Positions 1-10,345 of a stretch of DNA of 64,000 nucleotides are shown piece by piece. Under the pieces are notes generated by a model that did no database searches, was not told the origin of the DNA, and was given only the letters and a program-made list of their open reading frames with translations. Every line of letters starts with the position of its first letter. The stretch's first letter is position 1. Source of the DNA: Orbilia blumenaviensis (Eukaryota > Ascomycota > Orbiliomycetes > Orbiliales > Orbiliaceae); assembly GCA_036872755.1 (NCBI GenBank), contig JAVHNS010000002.1:3162001-3226000 (forward strand), given 5' to 3'. A program made the translations under genes and the position numbers.

Positions 1-35
1 AATTGGATTCGAATTCGAATGCAATGTGAGTGCTC

Positions 36-1030
36 ATGGTAACCAACAGGCGGCCCCGCGACCCCTTAGTCATCACCCCGTCGTCATCACACACGGCCAT
101 GCTGTCGGCGGTTCTACTGTCCGTTCTCTTCACGTGCGTCTACGTCGGTGTGCTCTACATACACCCACTGACCCGTCCTTCGCCCCGCCAGTCGCGAGAT
201 GCACCATCCGTGATTCGGCTGCGCATCCGGGCAGTATACACGTCGTGCCTGATAACGACGGCAAGCACGCTGTATGCGCTGAGGGTCCTCGGAGGCCTGG
301 ATGTTGCCACCAGCCTGAAATATATGGGGATCTGGCCGGTGAGCGTGGTGGACATCGCTAGGGGACTGTTCCTGACGGCTGTTCTTTTCGTTGGGCCGCT
401 GGCCGAGAAGCTCTGGCTGGAACGGGACCCGCGTGACGATCTGGTGATGGACATCAAGACATCCCTGAGCAGCTGGATCGGCTGGCGCAACTATATCGTG
501 GTACGTAGTGATAATACTTATTTAGGTACCTACCTAGGGTACTAGGTAATAATGATAATAATAATTAAAAAAATGGAATTCAGGGTCCCGTCACCGAGGA
601 GCTGACGTTCCGGTCACACATCGTTGCGCTTCACCTGTCGGTCCCCCAGCCGACGTTGACGACATTGGTCTTCCTGACCCCGTTGTACTTCGGGATAGCG
701 CACCTACACCACTTCTACGAATTCCGGCTGACGCATCCTGACGCCTCCTTCCGCTTCGGCCTTCTTCGGAGTCTGGTCCAGTTCACGTACACGACTCTCT
801 TCGGCTGGTTCGCAGCCTGGCTCTTCCTCAGGTATGGCAGTCTCTGGGCTGCCATCGCCGTTCATAGCTTCTGCAACGTCATGGGCCTGCCTAGGTTCTG
901 GGGTCCGCTCGACCAGCGCTGGAAGACCTGCGTATATTATCTGCTCCTGTTTGCCGGTGCCAGTGCGTTTTACTACGGATTGTGGAGGTGGACCGAGAGC
1001 CCGAACACCTTGCTTCGGGGTGTGATCTAG
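36..1030 (+). CDS. rce1: CAAX prenyl protease 2 (Rce1-like), two exons
   Basis: Exons 36-500 and 584-1030 join in phase 0 across an 83-base intron (GTACGT...TTCAG) and give 303 residues, close to the usual Rce1 length. Rce1 is an endoplasmic reticulum membrane glutamate protease that removes the last three residues of farnesylated or geranylgeranylated CAAX proteins such as Ras and a-factor. Exon 2 opens with GPVTEELTFR, the EExxxR motif (Glu160, Glu161, Arg165). It is followed by FGIAHLHH (His195) and AVHSFCN (His249, Asn253), which are the conserved ABI/CPBP family catalytic positions. Several hydrophobic membrane segments are visible, starting at about residue 23. I chose the ATG at 36 because it is the first one after an in-frame TGA at 27-29. 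An extra 5' exon outside the window cannot be excluded; the ATG at 102 is an alternative. The neighbour converges on it from the other strand. Confidence 0.93.
501..583 (+). other. intron of the Rce1-like gene
   Basis: The donor GTACGT and acceptor TTCAG flank an AT-rich 83-base stretch with the palindromic TAGGTACCTACCTAGG-type motif that is common in this window's non-coding DNA. Removing it joins ...NYIV to GPVTEEL in frame, directly before the catalytic glutamates. Confidence 0.88.
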
Positions 1031-2038
1031 CGGGGTATAATTAAAGCTGTACTATACTTGAGCACGTATATCGTATTATTTTATCGGAGTCTTGTGTAGC
1101 GTAGTGTAGTACCTAACTCACCTTGCTACCAAGGCATCGTGTGCTACAAGACTATGTAGTAAGCACTTAAATTGGCGCCAACTAGGTAATTACCTAATTG
1201 AGTAAGCAGGTAGGTAATTCTAGGAATTGACTCGTGAAACACTATGATGAAAATTGTAATAGAACACCAGATCTACCCAAAATAATATCACAAGATGGAA
1301 AAAAAAAAAAAAAAAAAAAAGATGTTTACTTCAAGAAATTTCTGACGCCATGGGCGCTGGGTACTGAGGTGATGAAGCAAGTAAGAGGTAGGTATGACCG
1401 CAAGAAACCGGTTCGAATACACCATGCTGACTCGAATTTATAACCTTTAAAATTAGTGGTTACTTGTGTCGTACCCAGAAGTAGTTAGTTAAAGGATACC
1501 AGTGACTACCATTCTAATCAAACTGGCGGTAAACCTAACCTGCTATCTTCTCGTACAGTGCGCATACCCAGTAAGCAGGTGGGTCAGAGTGCCCCCCAGC
1601 TCAGTTATCTCCTCTCCCCCCTTTCTATAAGTCTACTAGCCCTAGGGTATACCACACATAAACAAACAGAGAAACATTCTTTCCTTCAAATCCGGCGCAG
1701 GGGGAAGGAGAGGACAGAAACAATTGCGAAACATTGGCGTGCACAGACGAAGTTTCTGAGGGGAGGACATGAGTGATGGAGGGATAGGAGAAGGGGACAG
1801 AGATGTATGGATAGAAAGGAGACGGACATTCGAAAGGCTGGAAAGTGAATTACGAAACCTGCTGGTACATAGAGACAGAATCATCAAGCGCAAGGCCTTC
1901 TAGGGGACTGGGATAATGAAATAGGACTGTAGGAGAAAGAGGGGAATCAAAGGCAATAAGAATAGGTTTGCTTTGTTGTGCTGTAATAGCTAAGGACACC
2001 CACTCCGCAGAAAGGAATCCCAGCCAGATCATCGAAAC

Positions 2039-2071
<33 letters not shown>

Positions 2072-2193
2072 TGAAACAAACAGAAGACGCCGCCTTCACC
2101 ATTCGCTAAATGCCAAAGAGTTGATAAGAGAACAACTGTAAACAAAAAATCAGGGAAAGCCTTTCTCCCTGTAAATGCTAAGAACCACGACCA
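1031..2193. other. intergenic, no gene seen (convergent 3' ends)
   Basis: This stretch lies between the convergent RCE1-like and SIZ-like genes. It holds two poly(A) runs (1299-1320 and 2044-2070) and TAGGTAGGTAATT-type motifs. Short open frames are present but lack coding character and intron context. A GGTTCGAATAC match near 1410 resembles a tRNA B box, but no matching T stem is present. Confidence 0.6.
2044..2070 (+). repeat. poly(A) run, 27 nt
   Basis: An uninterrupted run of 27 A between the convergent gene ends. It is one of about ten homopolymer runs of 22-44 bases in this window. Confidence 0.95.
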
Positions 2194-2490
2194 CTACCGG
2201 CGGATATATCGACATTTTATCAGCTTTGGTTTCAGTCTTTCGCGTCGACGAGCCGCCCTCAGTTTATCCATCTCGACACTGTGGTCTAACATAGATTTGT
2301 ATGCCTCAAAAGCCTCATCGCGCTTTATTCTCTTATTTGTGTTATTTTCTTGAAAACCGTCATCGGATTTTCGTTTGCTTGGGTAACTCTTTTGCCGAGC
2401 TATCTCTAGCGCTGCCCAGTTAGCCCCAAACGCCTTCCCCACACAAGGTTTGAAAGAGAAAAAAATAAATTTGAAAAAGAGACAAAATGT
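2194..2490 (-). other. in-frame open extension beyond the SIZ stop codon
   Basis: Directly after the TAG at 2493-2491 the same frame stays open for 98 codons, down to a stop at 2194. The downstream part is lysine/arginine-rich with a hydrophilic, protein-like composition (for example KRIKRDEAFEAYKSM). It has no ATG near its start. It could be an alternative last exon: for example a GTCCGT donor just before the stop and a CTGGGCAG acceptor would keep frame. It could also be stop read-through, or chance. No known domain is recognised. Confidence 0.35.
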
Positions 2491-4689
2491 CTAAAGGTAT
2501 CCAGGATTGGACCAAGATATAGTAAACGGACCGGTAGAGTTGTCTGTAGGTTTCTGATGAGAGAGCGGAGTTGGCGTAGCCGAAGCCTGGTGCCTCTTAG
2601 GCGGAGGCGGGCGGGTATCGTCATCGTCGTCGCTCAAAGTAAGGTCAATCGTGACAGGAGCATGTCGCTTGTTGCTACCCCCTCCATTCTGTCGAGCGGA
2701 GGAATTTGCTAGTGGTTCACTGGAAAGGCTCTTGGGTGTTGAGAGATAGGTAGGCTGTGTAACCAGCCTATGATGGCCATTCGATGCAGATGGTGTGTGT
2801 AAGCCGTTGGCACTAGGGTTGGATTTGAAGCTCAGAGGAGCGGTATCTAGGATAGAGATCTCGTTTTCTGAGTCTTCATCTTCATCCTCATCCTCGTCGT
2901 AATCGCGTTTAATATGAGGCGATGACTCCTTCGGTATGGGGACGGTCCAGTCTCCCATCGGATCGACCGTCACGGCATCAACACTCCTGGGAACAGAGTT
3001 AAGGATCTCCTCGACATACTTGTCGACCGCAAGATCTGCGAACTCGATTTTCTTGCTACAGACGGGGCAGTTCCAAGTCTAGTAGTGATATTAGCCTTTC
3101 GGAATCGCGGAAACTCGGTGCGAGCGCTTGCAAAACTTACGGGAGCCTGTTCTTGGAGCTGAAGAAAAGAAATAGCATCATAGCACTGGTTGTGTTTGCA
3201 AAATTGCGACCTTATCGGTGTCATGATGCGTAGAGTAGAGGCCGGGCACTTCAGCGACATAACGGTCGAAGTGGCAAAAACTTCATCATCCTCGCTGTCT
3301 TTCAGAACTATACAATTTGGTCAGTACAGCGTGTTGTCGTGAATGGCAAAAGAGTTCATTGGTGTGACATACATCTATCAAGAACAGCCTGCTTCGAAAT
3401 CGGACGGCGAGATTTTATCTGACCAACAAGGTCTTCTGGAGTACTTTTGCGAACCAGTTTGACCATGGCAAGATATCGCTAGATGGCAGAAATATTAGCT
3501 GTTGACATGGTCAAGCTGTCGGGTGAAACATGTTCTTACTTTCTGAGAGAGAGCGTAGGTAATCATGATAGAGTTTTTAGACCCGGGCGTCTTGTCAAGG
3601 TAATCCGTAACATCGAGGGGTCTCGTGGTGCCTGGTTTATTCTTCAGACCTCTGAGATTAGCAGAGACTGCCTTACCATTGACACGGATCTCGATCGCTT
3701 GAGGAAAGGCGACGTGATGAGGCCCCGATGAAGTTCCTTCTGCACAATACAAAATGGCTCGCAGCCCCTGTCGGATTTCATCTGCATACTGCTGGCTGAG
3801 CTGAACGGTGATATTGGCAACAGAACGAGATGTGGTAGTGACGGGCCCAAAGGCTAACCATATTGACAGATCAGTACTCAGGAAGACCAGTGGGGATGAT
3901 GTACCGCATATACCCTCTTACCTTGTAGCCCATGTATGGCCGTTAAATTTGCACGGGGTTCATAAAACGGGCTTTGGTGAAACTCCAGAGAAGGTGTAGA
4001 TGCTGTCGTGAAGGGAATACTCCTTTTAGCCATTGGTTCCAGATAATAAAGTTGGAGCTGAGAAAATGGTGGTGAAGTTGAATCCGTACCTGGTCTCATC
4101 GTCGGGGGGGCAGGAGAGAGGAGGGGAGAATAAAGGCCAGAGGAATTGTAAGGGTGGGACGAATAACCTGGTGCTTTGGGGGGCAGCTGCGTCAGGGGGG
4201 CTGTTGACGGTCCAGGGGATGAATGGGTGTCGGGCGCATCAGGGTTATAGATCAGCCGCTTAAGCTGCTGTAAGCCTTCATCATTGCGAGCATCGACGAC
4301 CTTATCGATTTCTACAAAAATTTAAGGAAGCGAAAGTGGTTAGCCAAGAAGCCTCCAACCAAACGAAACAACAATCGGTTCAATAGTGAACGCGACGAGG
4401 AACATGCGATACAGCAAGAGGTCATTTTTGATTCGTATTAGAAGGGGAGGCCCGAGAGAGATTCAGGGAGGGGGGGGAGGAGGGTGAAATTTTTTTATTT
4501 TTTTTTGGGGGGAGGGGTTGAGAATTGCATACGGTCAATCAAGCGCGCCTGTTGGGCCACCTTCAACCCAGACACAGGGAGAGCCAGCTTTTTTAGAATC
4601 ATTTGAAGATGGCGAACTAGTAGCTTCGACTGGACATATTTAATAAGGCCAGACCGCTGCTGGGTCCAGCGGCCGTCTTCGCCAGACAT
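2491..4689 (-). CDS. SIZ/PIAS-type SUMO E3 ligase, six exons
   Basis: Exons (- strand) 4689-4533, 4311-3922, 3853-3540, 3478-3373, 3307-3141 and 3078-2491 join in frame to 573 residues. Such ligases bring the SUMO-loaded E2 Ubc9 to nuclear substrates. A SAP DNA-binding motif lies near residues 20-52 (LLVRHLQMILKKL...). A PINIT domain runs from about 160 to 290, including LKNKPGTTRPLDVTDYL. The SP-RING spans about 340-390, with MSLKCP, FCKHNQCYDA and TWNCPVCSKK carrying the zinc ligands. The C-terminal tail is acidic and ends with a SUMO-interacting motif near residue 520 (VTIDLTLSDDDDD). Four introns are 61-68 bases and the first is 221 bases. The ATG at 4689 is the first ATG of the SAP exon. 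The same frame stays open after the TAG, so a longer isoform is possible. The domain order is that of yeast Siz1/Siz2 and fission yeast Pli1; I cannot say which name applies. Confidence 0.94.
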
Positions 4690-5411
4690 CACGGGTATAG
4701 CAGGAGATAGACGCGGTTCCGGTTTGCGAGGGAGGGCAGGCGATTTGAATCGTAGCCACGAAATGTAGTATTTGAGAGCGATAGTAGTAGTGGCTTGCGG
4801 AAAGCCTGTTGGCAGATGAAGAACAGGTTGGAAGTTATGAGTGGTTTGTGGAGAAGAAGGTAGAGTTGCTGGAAAGCAGGTTCTGCTTGCGGGAAGGCCT
4901 GGAGTTGGGAGCTGATGGGCGCAAATCGGGGAGAGCTGAGAAGGATAGGGTGAGCCGTCTAGCTATCTTAGGGCTGGCCCAATGTAAACAGGTCGCATCG
5001 TTGTCGTGATAAGATACTCTCGTATGTATTTGAAGTATGGCGGTGGTGAACGTGATGGTTGCTGGGGTGGTTATGATGATGAGAACGAGGATGATGATGA
5101 TGATGATGATGGCGATGGCGATGGTGATGATGGCGGTTGTCATTGTCGTTGGTTGTACCTTCAAATCGGCTGACTAAGCCGACGGCTTTGAAGAAAAACA
5201 CAAATATATTACAACAGGCAACAACACGCGACTCTGAACTATATCCTGATGTAACTGTACCTGGTCTCGTTGGATGCACCTCTTATACTAATATAGGTAT
5301 TTGGCCACTTGGGTATATTAGGCCAGATATCGATATTTACAATTCCAACTCTCGACATGCATTCGCACACAGACTCAGATACTAGGTAAATACCAAATAT
5401 GCGAATATCCT
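4690..5411. other. intergenic between SIZ and the secreted-protein gene
   Basis: This is the promoter side of the SIZ-like gene and the 3' side of the next gene on the same strand. It contains a degenerate GATGATGATG/GGCGAT triplet repeat at about 5067-5140. Reading frames over it are His-rich or Ile-rich low-complexity artefacts. Confidence 0.6.
5067..5140 (+). repeat. degenerate GAT-type triplet repeat
   Basis: Reiterated GATGAT units interspersed with GGCGAT and GGTGAT; a simple-sequence tract upstream of the SIZ-like gene. Confidence 0.85.
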
Positions 5412-6421
5412 TCATGCGGACTTTTCGGCTTCGGATCTCTTCTCAATCGAGTTCCAGTTGAGTACTGACCCATAGTTAATTGAAAGGACCCCCCCAGCCA
5501 TTGGGGGCGAGTTTTTCCGGATCTTCTCCAGGTCCCAAGATGTTCCGCCTGGACCCTCGACATAGTATGGCTCTTTTGTCCCGGGGGCGAGCTCTATAGT
5601 CTCCTCAGCCGCATTGCCTCCCCCTCCCCCTTCCTGACGGTTTAGATACTGCCACGACATGCTGAACCTATCCGCCAATTTCCACTCGTAATTCCAGAAT
5701 GCGAGTTTTACTGAAGATGGGATATTGTTTAGTGCGTTTTGATAATCATCTATACTGATACCTAATTCAATCGCCGGCTGGAGCATCTCAGCCTGACAGC
5801 GACAATCTGGGTGATATTGCGTTAGCAAATATATGTTTGTACCCGAACAGCCACACTCGAGCTCTAGTACTCACTAAACCATACGGGACATCTTTGGACC
5901 ATGTAGTCTTGTCTGCACCAGTAACCGTTAAGCTTCGGCATCACGGGGTTTTTTATCATAACCCCCTCCTGTGTGCAGAGGCAGTTCATACACTGTTTGC
6001 GCGCCTGTAAGGCGCTGCTAGCAGGATCAATTACCTTATTAAAGTCCATGCGTCTGCGCCCCTTAAACTTTGGGTACTCATCGGGATTCTTTGGCATCCC
6101 AATGATTTGATGGTGAGTCGGGCATACCACTCTCCACCGAAAGAATATGGAGCTTGAAACTTCTCGTTTTGACCACGTTACCCCGTCAGCCCCGGGTGTG
6201 TCAATGAAAAGTGCCATCAACTCCGGATCAGTGTCCTTTCCCCCAATGACGCGCCTCAATGAATTTGTGGGCTTTGCAGGAGCGGGTGTGTTCGATGGAA
6301 ACGATGGTGGTGACGAAACAGCACCCTTTGAAGTTGTTTTTGCACTTTCATCACCGATGGTTAAGGCTAAAGTGCTACGTAGTAAAAGAAATAGGAATAG
6401 CAAAATATTCTTAAGCCACAT
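5412..6421 (-). CDS. secreted protein of unknown function, two exons
   Basis: Exon 1 is 6421-5875 and exon 2 is 5806-5412. The 68-base intron has GTGAGT, a perfect GCTAAC branch site and a CACCCAG acceptor. The product has 313 residues. The N-terminus (MWLKNILLFLFLLLRSTLAL) is a clear signal peptide, probably cut after the ALA-like site near residue 19. Next comes a Ser/Pro/Thr-rich linker (about 28-55). A middle region follows with clustered cysteines (VVCPTH, KQCMNCLC, YWCRQD, QRCPVW, NCRC) that probably form disulfides. The C-terminal third is hydrophilic with a Gly run and no cysteine. I do not recognise a family; it could be an orphan secreted protein or effector-like. The spliced codon across the intron (A|AT, Asn) keeps the frame and places NCRC next to the preceding cysteines, which supports the model. 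Confidence 0.78.
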
Positions 6422-7320
6422 TCCCGCAGTAATGCTTATCTACCCTGGGTGATAATTATAAAGTGGCTACTCTGGAATGTTTTACGTGCAAAAAGGACTA
6501 TGAAGTCGGTTGGGGAGCTAAAGGTTGATGTAGACGATTACTGCTTCGATCGATAAAAGAAGACTAAGACCCGGCTGAAGCGATGTACGATGTCTAGCTG
6601 TCAGATACCCTGCTGGTATTATATATGTGAGGTAGTCTGAGCTCGGTCCCAGACATACACAACACCAAACCGTTAACTTGATACCTTTCACACGTGCAAA
6701 CTACCCCATCAGTTCAATGCAAAAAACTAATTTTGGGTATACGTTGATATCATAATGCCACGGCGTCGCACGAACGGCGTCTGGTCGGTTTAGAGTGGTC
6801 TCGTTGGGGTTAGAGTCAAGTCTCGCACCTCAATATAATTGACTGCGATCGTCCCATCAGTATCCCAACGCTTACATACCGTACCAGAACAATCGTGTTT
6901 TCGAATGCTGTTCTAATTTAATTATATTAGGATATTGTGGTTATAATACCATATTAATATCGCACTGACAACGATGATACCGTTGTAATTCCGATTTAAG
7001 CCATAACACCGCATTGATACCGTATCAACCCTCAGGGAATTTCTGGCAAAGTAGTTTAGTAAGAAATTATTTTGTTTCTGGACACTGATACACCTATAGG
7101 CCTACACTAGGATAATTGTAGTCTCGGTCCTAGACGCTGTTGACCACCCGCCATCTAAACTAATTGTTCTAGTGGGCTGAAACTTCATGCGTATATTTAG
7201 ATGCACAACACAAACATACCTCGGTCGAAATGTATAATAGTTTAGGGTAGCCTGGTCTCGTTGGGGGTAGCCGCGAGCATAACCAATATAGAGCCGAAAC
7301 CCAACAACGCGCAACGCTTC

Positions 7321-7344
7321 AAAAAAAAAAAAAAAAAAAAAAAA
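7321..7344 (+). repeat. poly(A) run, 24 nt
   Basis: An uninterrupted run of 24 A in the AT-rich desert. Confidence 0.95.
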
Positions 7345-9770
7345 CGGTACTCACGAGCTCAATAGCAGCGTCCTTCCAAATATTTTGGCCGGTGTATTAA
7401 ATACATTGACGAACATAGATTCGCAGTAACCTAGTCTATAACTAGGTAGTGCTGGTGGCTTACTACCGGCAAGCTTACGCAATTACAAGCTAACTACATA
7501 GCTACTGTGTAAACTAAACACTATACTCTCAACTTACGACATGTCGACGATGGGCTGGCACCTAGTGCCTGATAACTTTAAATTGCCGGGCCATGGGCCC
7601 ATATATGATATACAAATACGTCTATATATATGTCTTAGGCTAGAATATATACAATGCTGCTATATTTCCAACTCAATGTAGATTAGCCTGGATGGTCCCG
7701 CAAGAATATTTGACCCGGCGTTCTAACCATGAAATATACTAGCTGGTACACATATACATGAAGCCTAGCTAGTACACGTATGAAGCAGCTCGAGTTTTAA
7801 AAATATGTATTTAAAATCTTGCAACATATAACCAACGATACGGGACTAACTGAGAATATTCCCTTCAATCCGCTCATCTGATCGTTTTCCAACATATCCT
7901 GAATCCATAAAGTTTCTCGAGATCCAACCTCTCACTTGGTTTAATTTTACGATCAAAGTAGATGTTGCGTATCTTGTAATGTGTACTGGACTGCTGGCTA
8001 AGATATATTGGATATGCTAGAGATATTCGAAACCTACATACTAATTTCATAAAGCCAATTATATTATACATAGGTGTATTAGGCAGCATCTCAGATACAT
8101 ACAGTATTTTCTCTGCAGAATATGGCGCTAACCAAGATTCGAAACTCGGGTGCGCCGGTGCCCACACAAGTGTATTGCAGTCGACCAAACCTACCAGCTT
8201 CCACCCAAACCAACACATGCAACTGCACAGCCGCGCCAAGTATGCGCACATCTGCATGATCCTGCATTCATATGGTTCCACCCCCCAGTATTGGCCTGAT
8301 TGCATTGTCAAAATACCATTTCCACTTGCTCCCAAGGAGGGAAAACAGTTCGGTGCATCTTAAACCTTGCGCTTAATCGTCTATTATGTTGAATTATCTG
8401 GGCAAAATTACATGCACCTTGACCTTCCAAACCGAACTAAAAAGAGGTTTCTTTCCCTTCTATCCCTGCCTAAGAGATCTTAGCCTTAGTGAGCTCGAGC
8501 TGGTGGAGCAGGCTCACGGGCTTAGGTCTTGGGGGCGTTCCAAGCTAAGGCTGCACGTGCAACAGCCCGGCCAAGGCAATTGCTTTGCAAGCATTTCACC
8601 ACCACCGCAGCAAACGCGGAAAATCCCAGACCGACCACTTTTAGACACAGAGTCGAACGTCCAAACTTAGAGCAAACCCAAGGGCCAAGGGCCGGCGGTT
8701 GTGACCAATCATTTCCTTATACTCCTATCAAGTTTAATATTTAGGGATGATTGCTTCAGTACTTGCATCCTCTCACATATTTGTAAACTATTACCAGAAG
8801 GCAGGCCTCAAATATGCAAATACCTTAATCCAGATGCTAGATGTTAAGAGCCGCGGCCTTGTAAATGAGTATTGCATCCATTATTATTATTTGTCCCATC
8901 TTTGTGCAATGCCTTAGGCCAATTTCGCTCTGCCTCGGTCTAAAGCACTGCCCTCGATGAGCCGCCTGACGCCTGGACCGGATCCTCGAATGCTCATACT
9001 GCTGTCGAATTCTGGTCTCATTCGCCATGCCTTTGGTTTACGAACCAGTATCCTGTTTCCCTATGACATGGTAATGCGTACCGAGACGGCAGAGAACCCT
9101 CTCAGCTCCAGCTGGGATATCCTGCCGGCATTTGGGGGTACCTCTTGAAGAAATATAAAAGCGCTGGAACCACCCTACTATGGGACTAGAAGCTCTCATC
9201 CGAATCGATACTTTGGCCTCCAGTCGATATTTTTAGTTGGACACACCTCGGCGCCCCAGCAGTCGGTGTTTGGGATGATATCAGTAGAATTCCCCGATAT
9301 TACGTACCGTAGGATGCGATCCAGGGGACTGCAATCCGCGACGGTATACAACCCTTCAACCACCCAACCATCAATCAACATGCTCGCACCCCCACTCCCC
9401 CACTCCCTCACTCACCCCGCCGTTCTGGATTCCTAGGACTACTGTGCCCCTATGATATCACCGGCCACCTCGACCAGCTTTGTCGGGAAGGAACCCGAAG
9501 TCGACAGTTTGTTTATCAAAATACGGCCATGAATGAGGAAACAGCTTGCTAGATTGTGTACCGACGTCTTAAGCTTGATTTGGTTTGCCCCGTTGAAGCC
9601 CAGGATTTATTGCAAGACTAGCCAGATATACTGCTTTTTCCGCTCCCCTTTTCTGTCATTTTCTGATGTCCTGTACCGCATATGCAAATGGTCAACTCAA
9701 CAAAAATAGACTGCCATGATTGCGTTTCTCTTTCCCTTCCCTTTTTGTCTGTACTGACGCAAGCTACCGG

Positions 9771-9782
9771 GAGTATATAACG
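9771..9782 (+). promoter_or_regulatory. TATA-box-like element
   Basis: GGAGTATATAACGAG lies about 250 bases upstream of the ATG at 10028. A C/T-rich leader follows it (TTCTATTCCTTCAATTCC and similar). The layout is typical of a fungal core promoter, but the link to the small gene downstream is inferred. Confidence 0.45.
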
Positions 9783-10027
9783 AGATGCGATGACACCTTT
9801 CTATTCCTTCAATTCCTCTGATACCATTTGCCATTTACCATTTACCATTACCTTTATATTTAGTTGAGCAACAGTCTCTCAAGAACAGGAATACCCCCAT
9901 TTGTCCCGTGCCCATATCCACAGACCCCATATATATACCTCGAAGACTCTCCTATAGAGTACTTCATAGGTCCCGAAAAACTTTTTTTTTTCTAAAAAAA
10001 AATAAGATAAGACCACACCGAGCGAAA

Positions 10028-10345
10028 ATGGAGACCGAATTAACCCCAGCAGTGTTCTTTGTATGGGCTGTCGGTGGACCAGTTGTAGCAAAAGTCATCT
10101 GGGCAGGACTAAAGGTCGGCTATAGACAGGCGGACGCTCTTTCCCGCAGGCTTCTACAGAAAGTCAAGCAAGAGGATATAGGTAAGGCTATCTGCGTTTA
10201 AATTATTAGGCCCGTTTATTTCAACCCCCGGCTTTCGTGTCCTAACAGACGTATTGTAGAAATGGGGAGAGTGGAGGCCGACCAGAATGAAGAATCCCCG
10301 GGGCCTGAGGGTTTCTCCGAAGTCGATATCAATGCTCCGGCCTAA
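10028..10345 (+). CDS. small two-exon protein with hydrophobic N-terminal half
   Basis: Exon 1 (10028-10181) and exon 2 (10260-10345) give 79 residues. The 78-base intron has GTAAGG, a CCTAACAG branch site and a TTGTAG acceptor, and the split codon G|AA keeps frame. The first half (METELTPAVFFVWAVGGPVV...) holds one probable membrane segment at about residues 7-30. A basic stretch follows (RQADALSRRLLQKVKQED) and then an acidic tail rich in Glu, Pro and Gly. A TATA-like box lies 250 bases upstream. I do not recognise a family. The gene is supported only by its intron signals and ATG context; conservation would be needed to prove it. It sits alone in a 7 kb gene-poor stretch, which is where lineage-specific small genes are often found (inference). 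Confidence 0.55.

Larger units (their letters stand above)
6422..10027. other. gene desert, AT-rich
   Basis: About 3.6 kb without a supported gene. It holds a poly(A) run (7321-7344), two copies of a GTCTCGTTGG-containing motif (near 6795 and 7251), and one open frame on the - strand (8335-7874) that has no ATG at its far end and no recognisable domain. A moderately GC-richer patch at about 8470-8720 stands out but encodes nothing I recognise. The last 250 bases carry a promoter-like TATATAA. Confidence 0.55.

Noticed and set aside
155..490. Open frame antisense to the RCE1-like exon 1
   Set aside because: It is a shadow of the coding frame; no domain and no splice partner.
1405..1425. tRNA B-box-like GGTTCGAATAC
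   Set aside because: The T stem does not pair and no A box or acceptor stem lies at the right distance.
4089..4090. GTACGG donor inside SIZ exon 2
   Set aside because: The frame reads through it without stop into PINIT-type sequence, and the better donor GTAAGA lies at 3921.
3483..4263. Plus-strand open frames over the SIZ-like gene
   Set aside because: They lie opposite exons and introns of a gene with clear PINIT and SP-RING motifs on the other strand.
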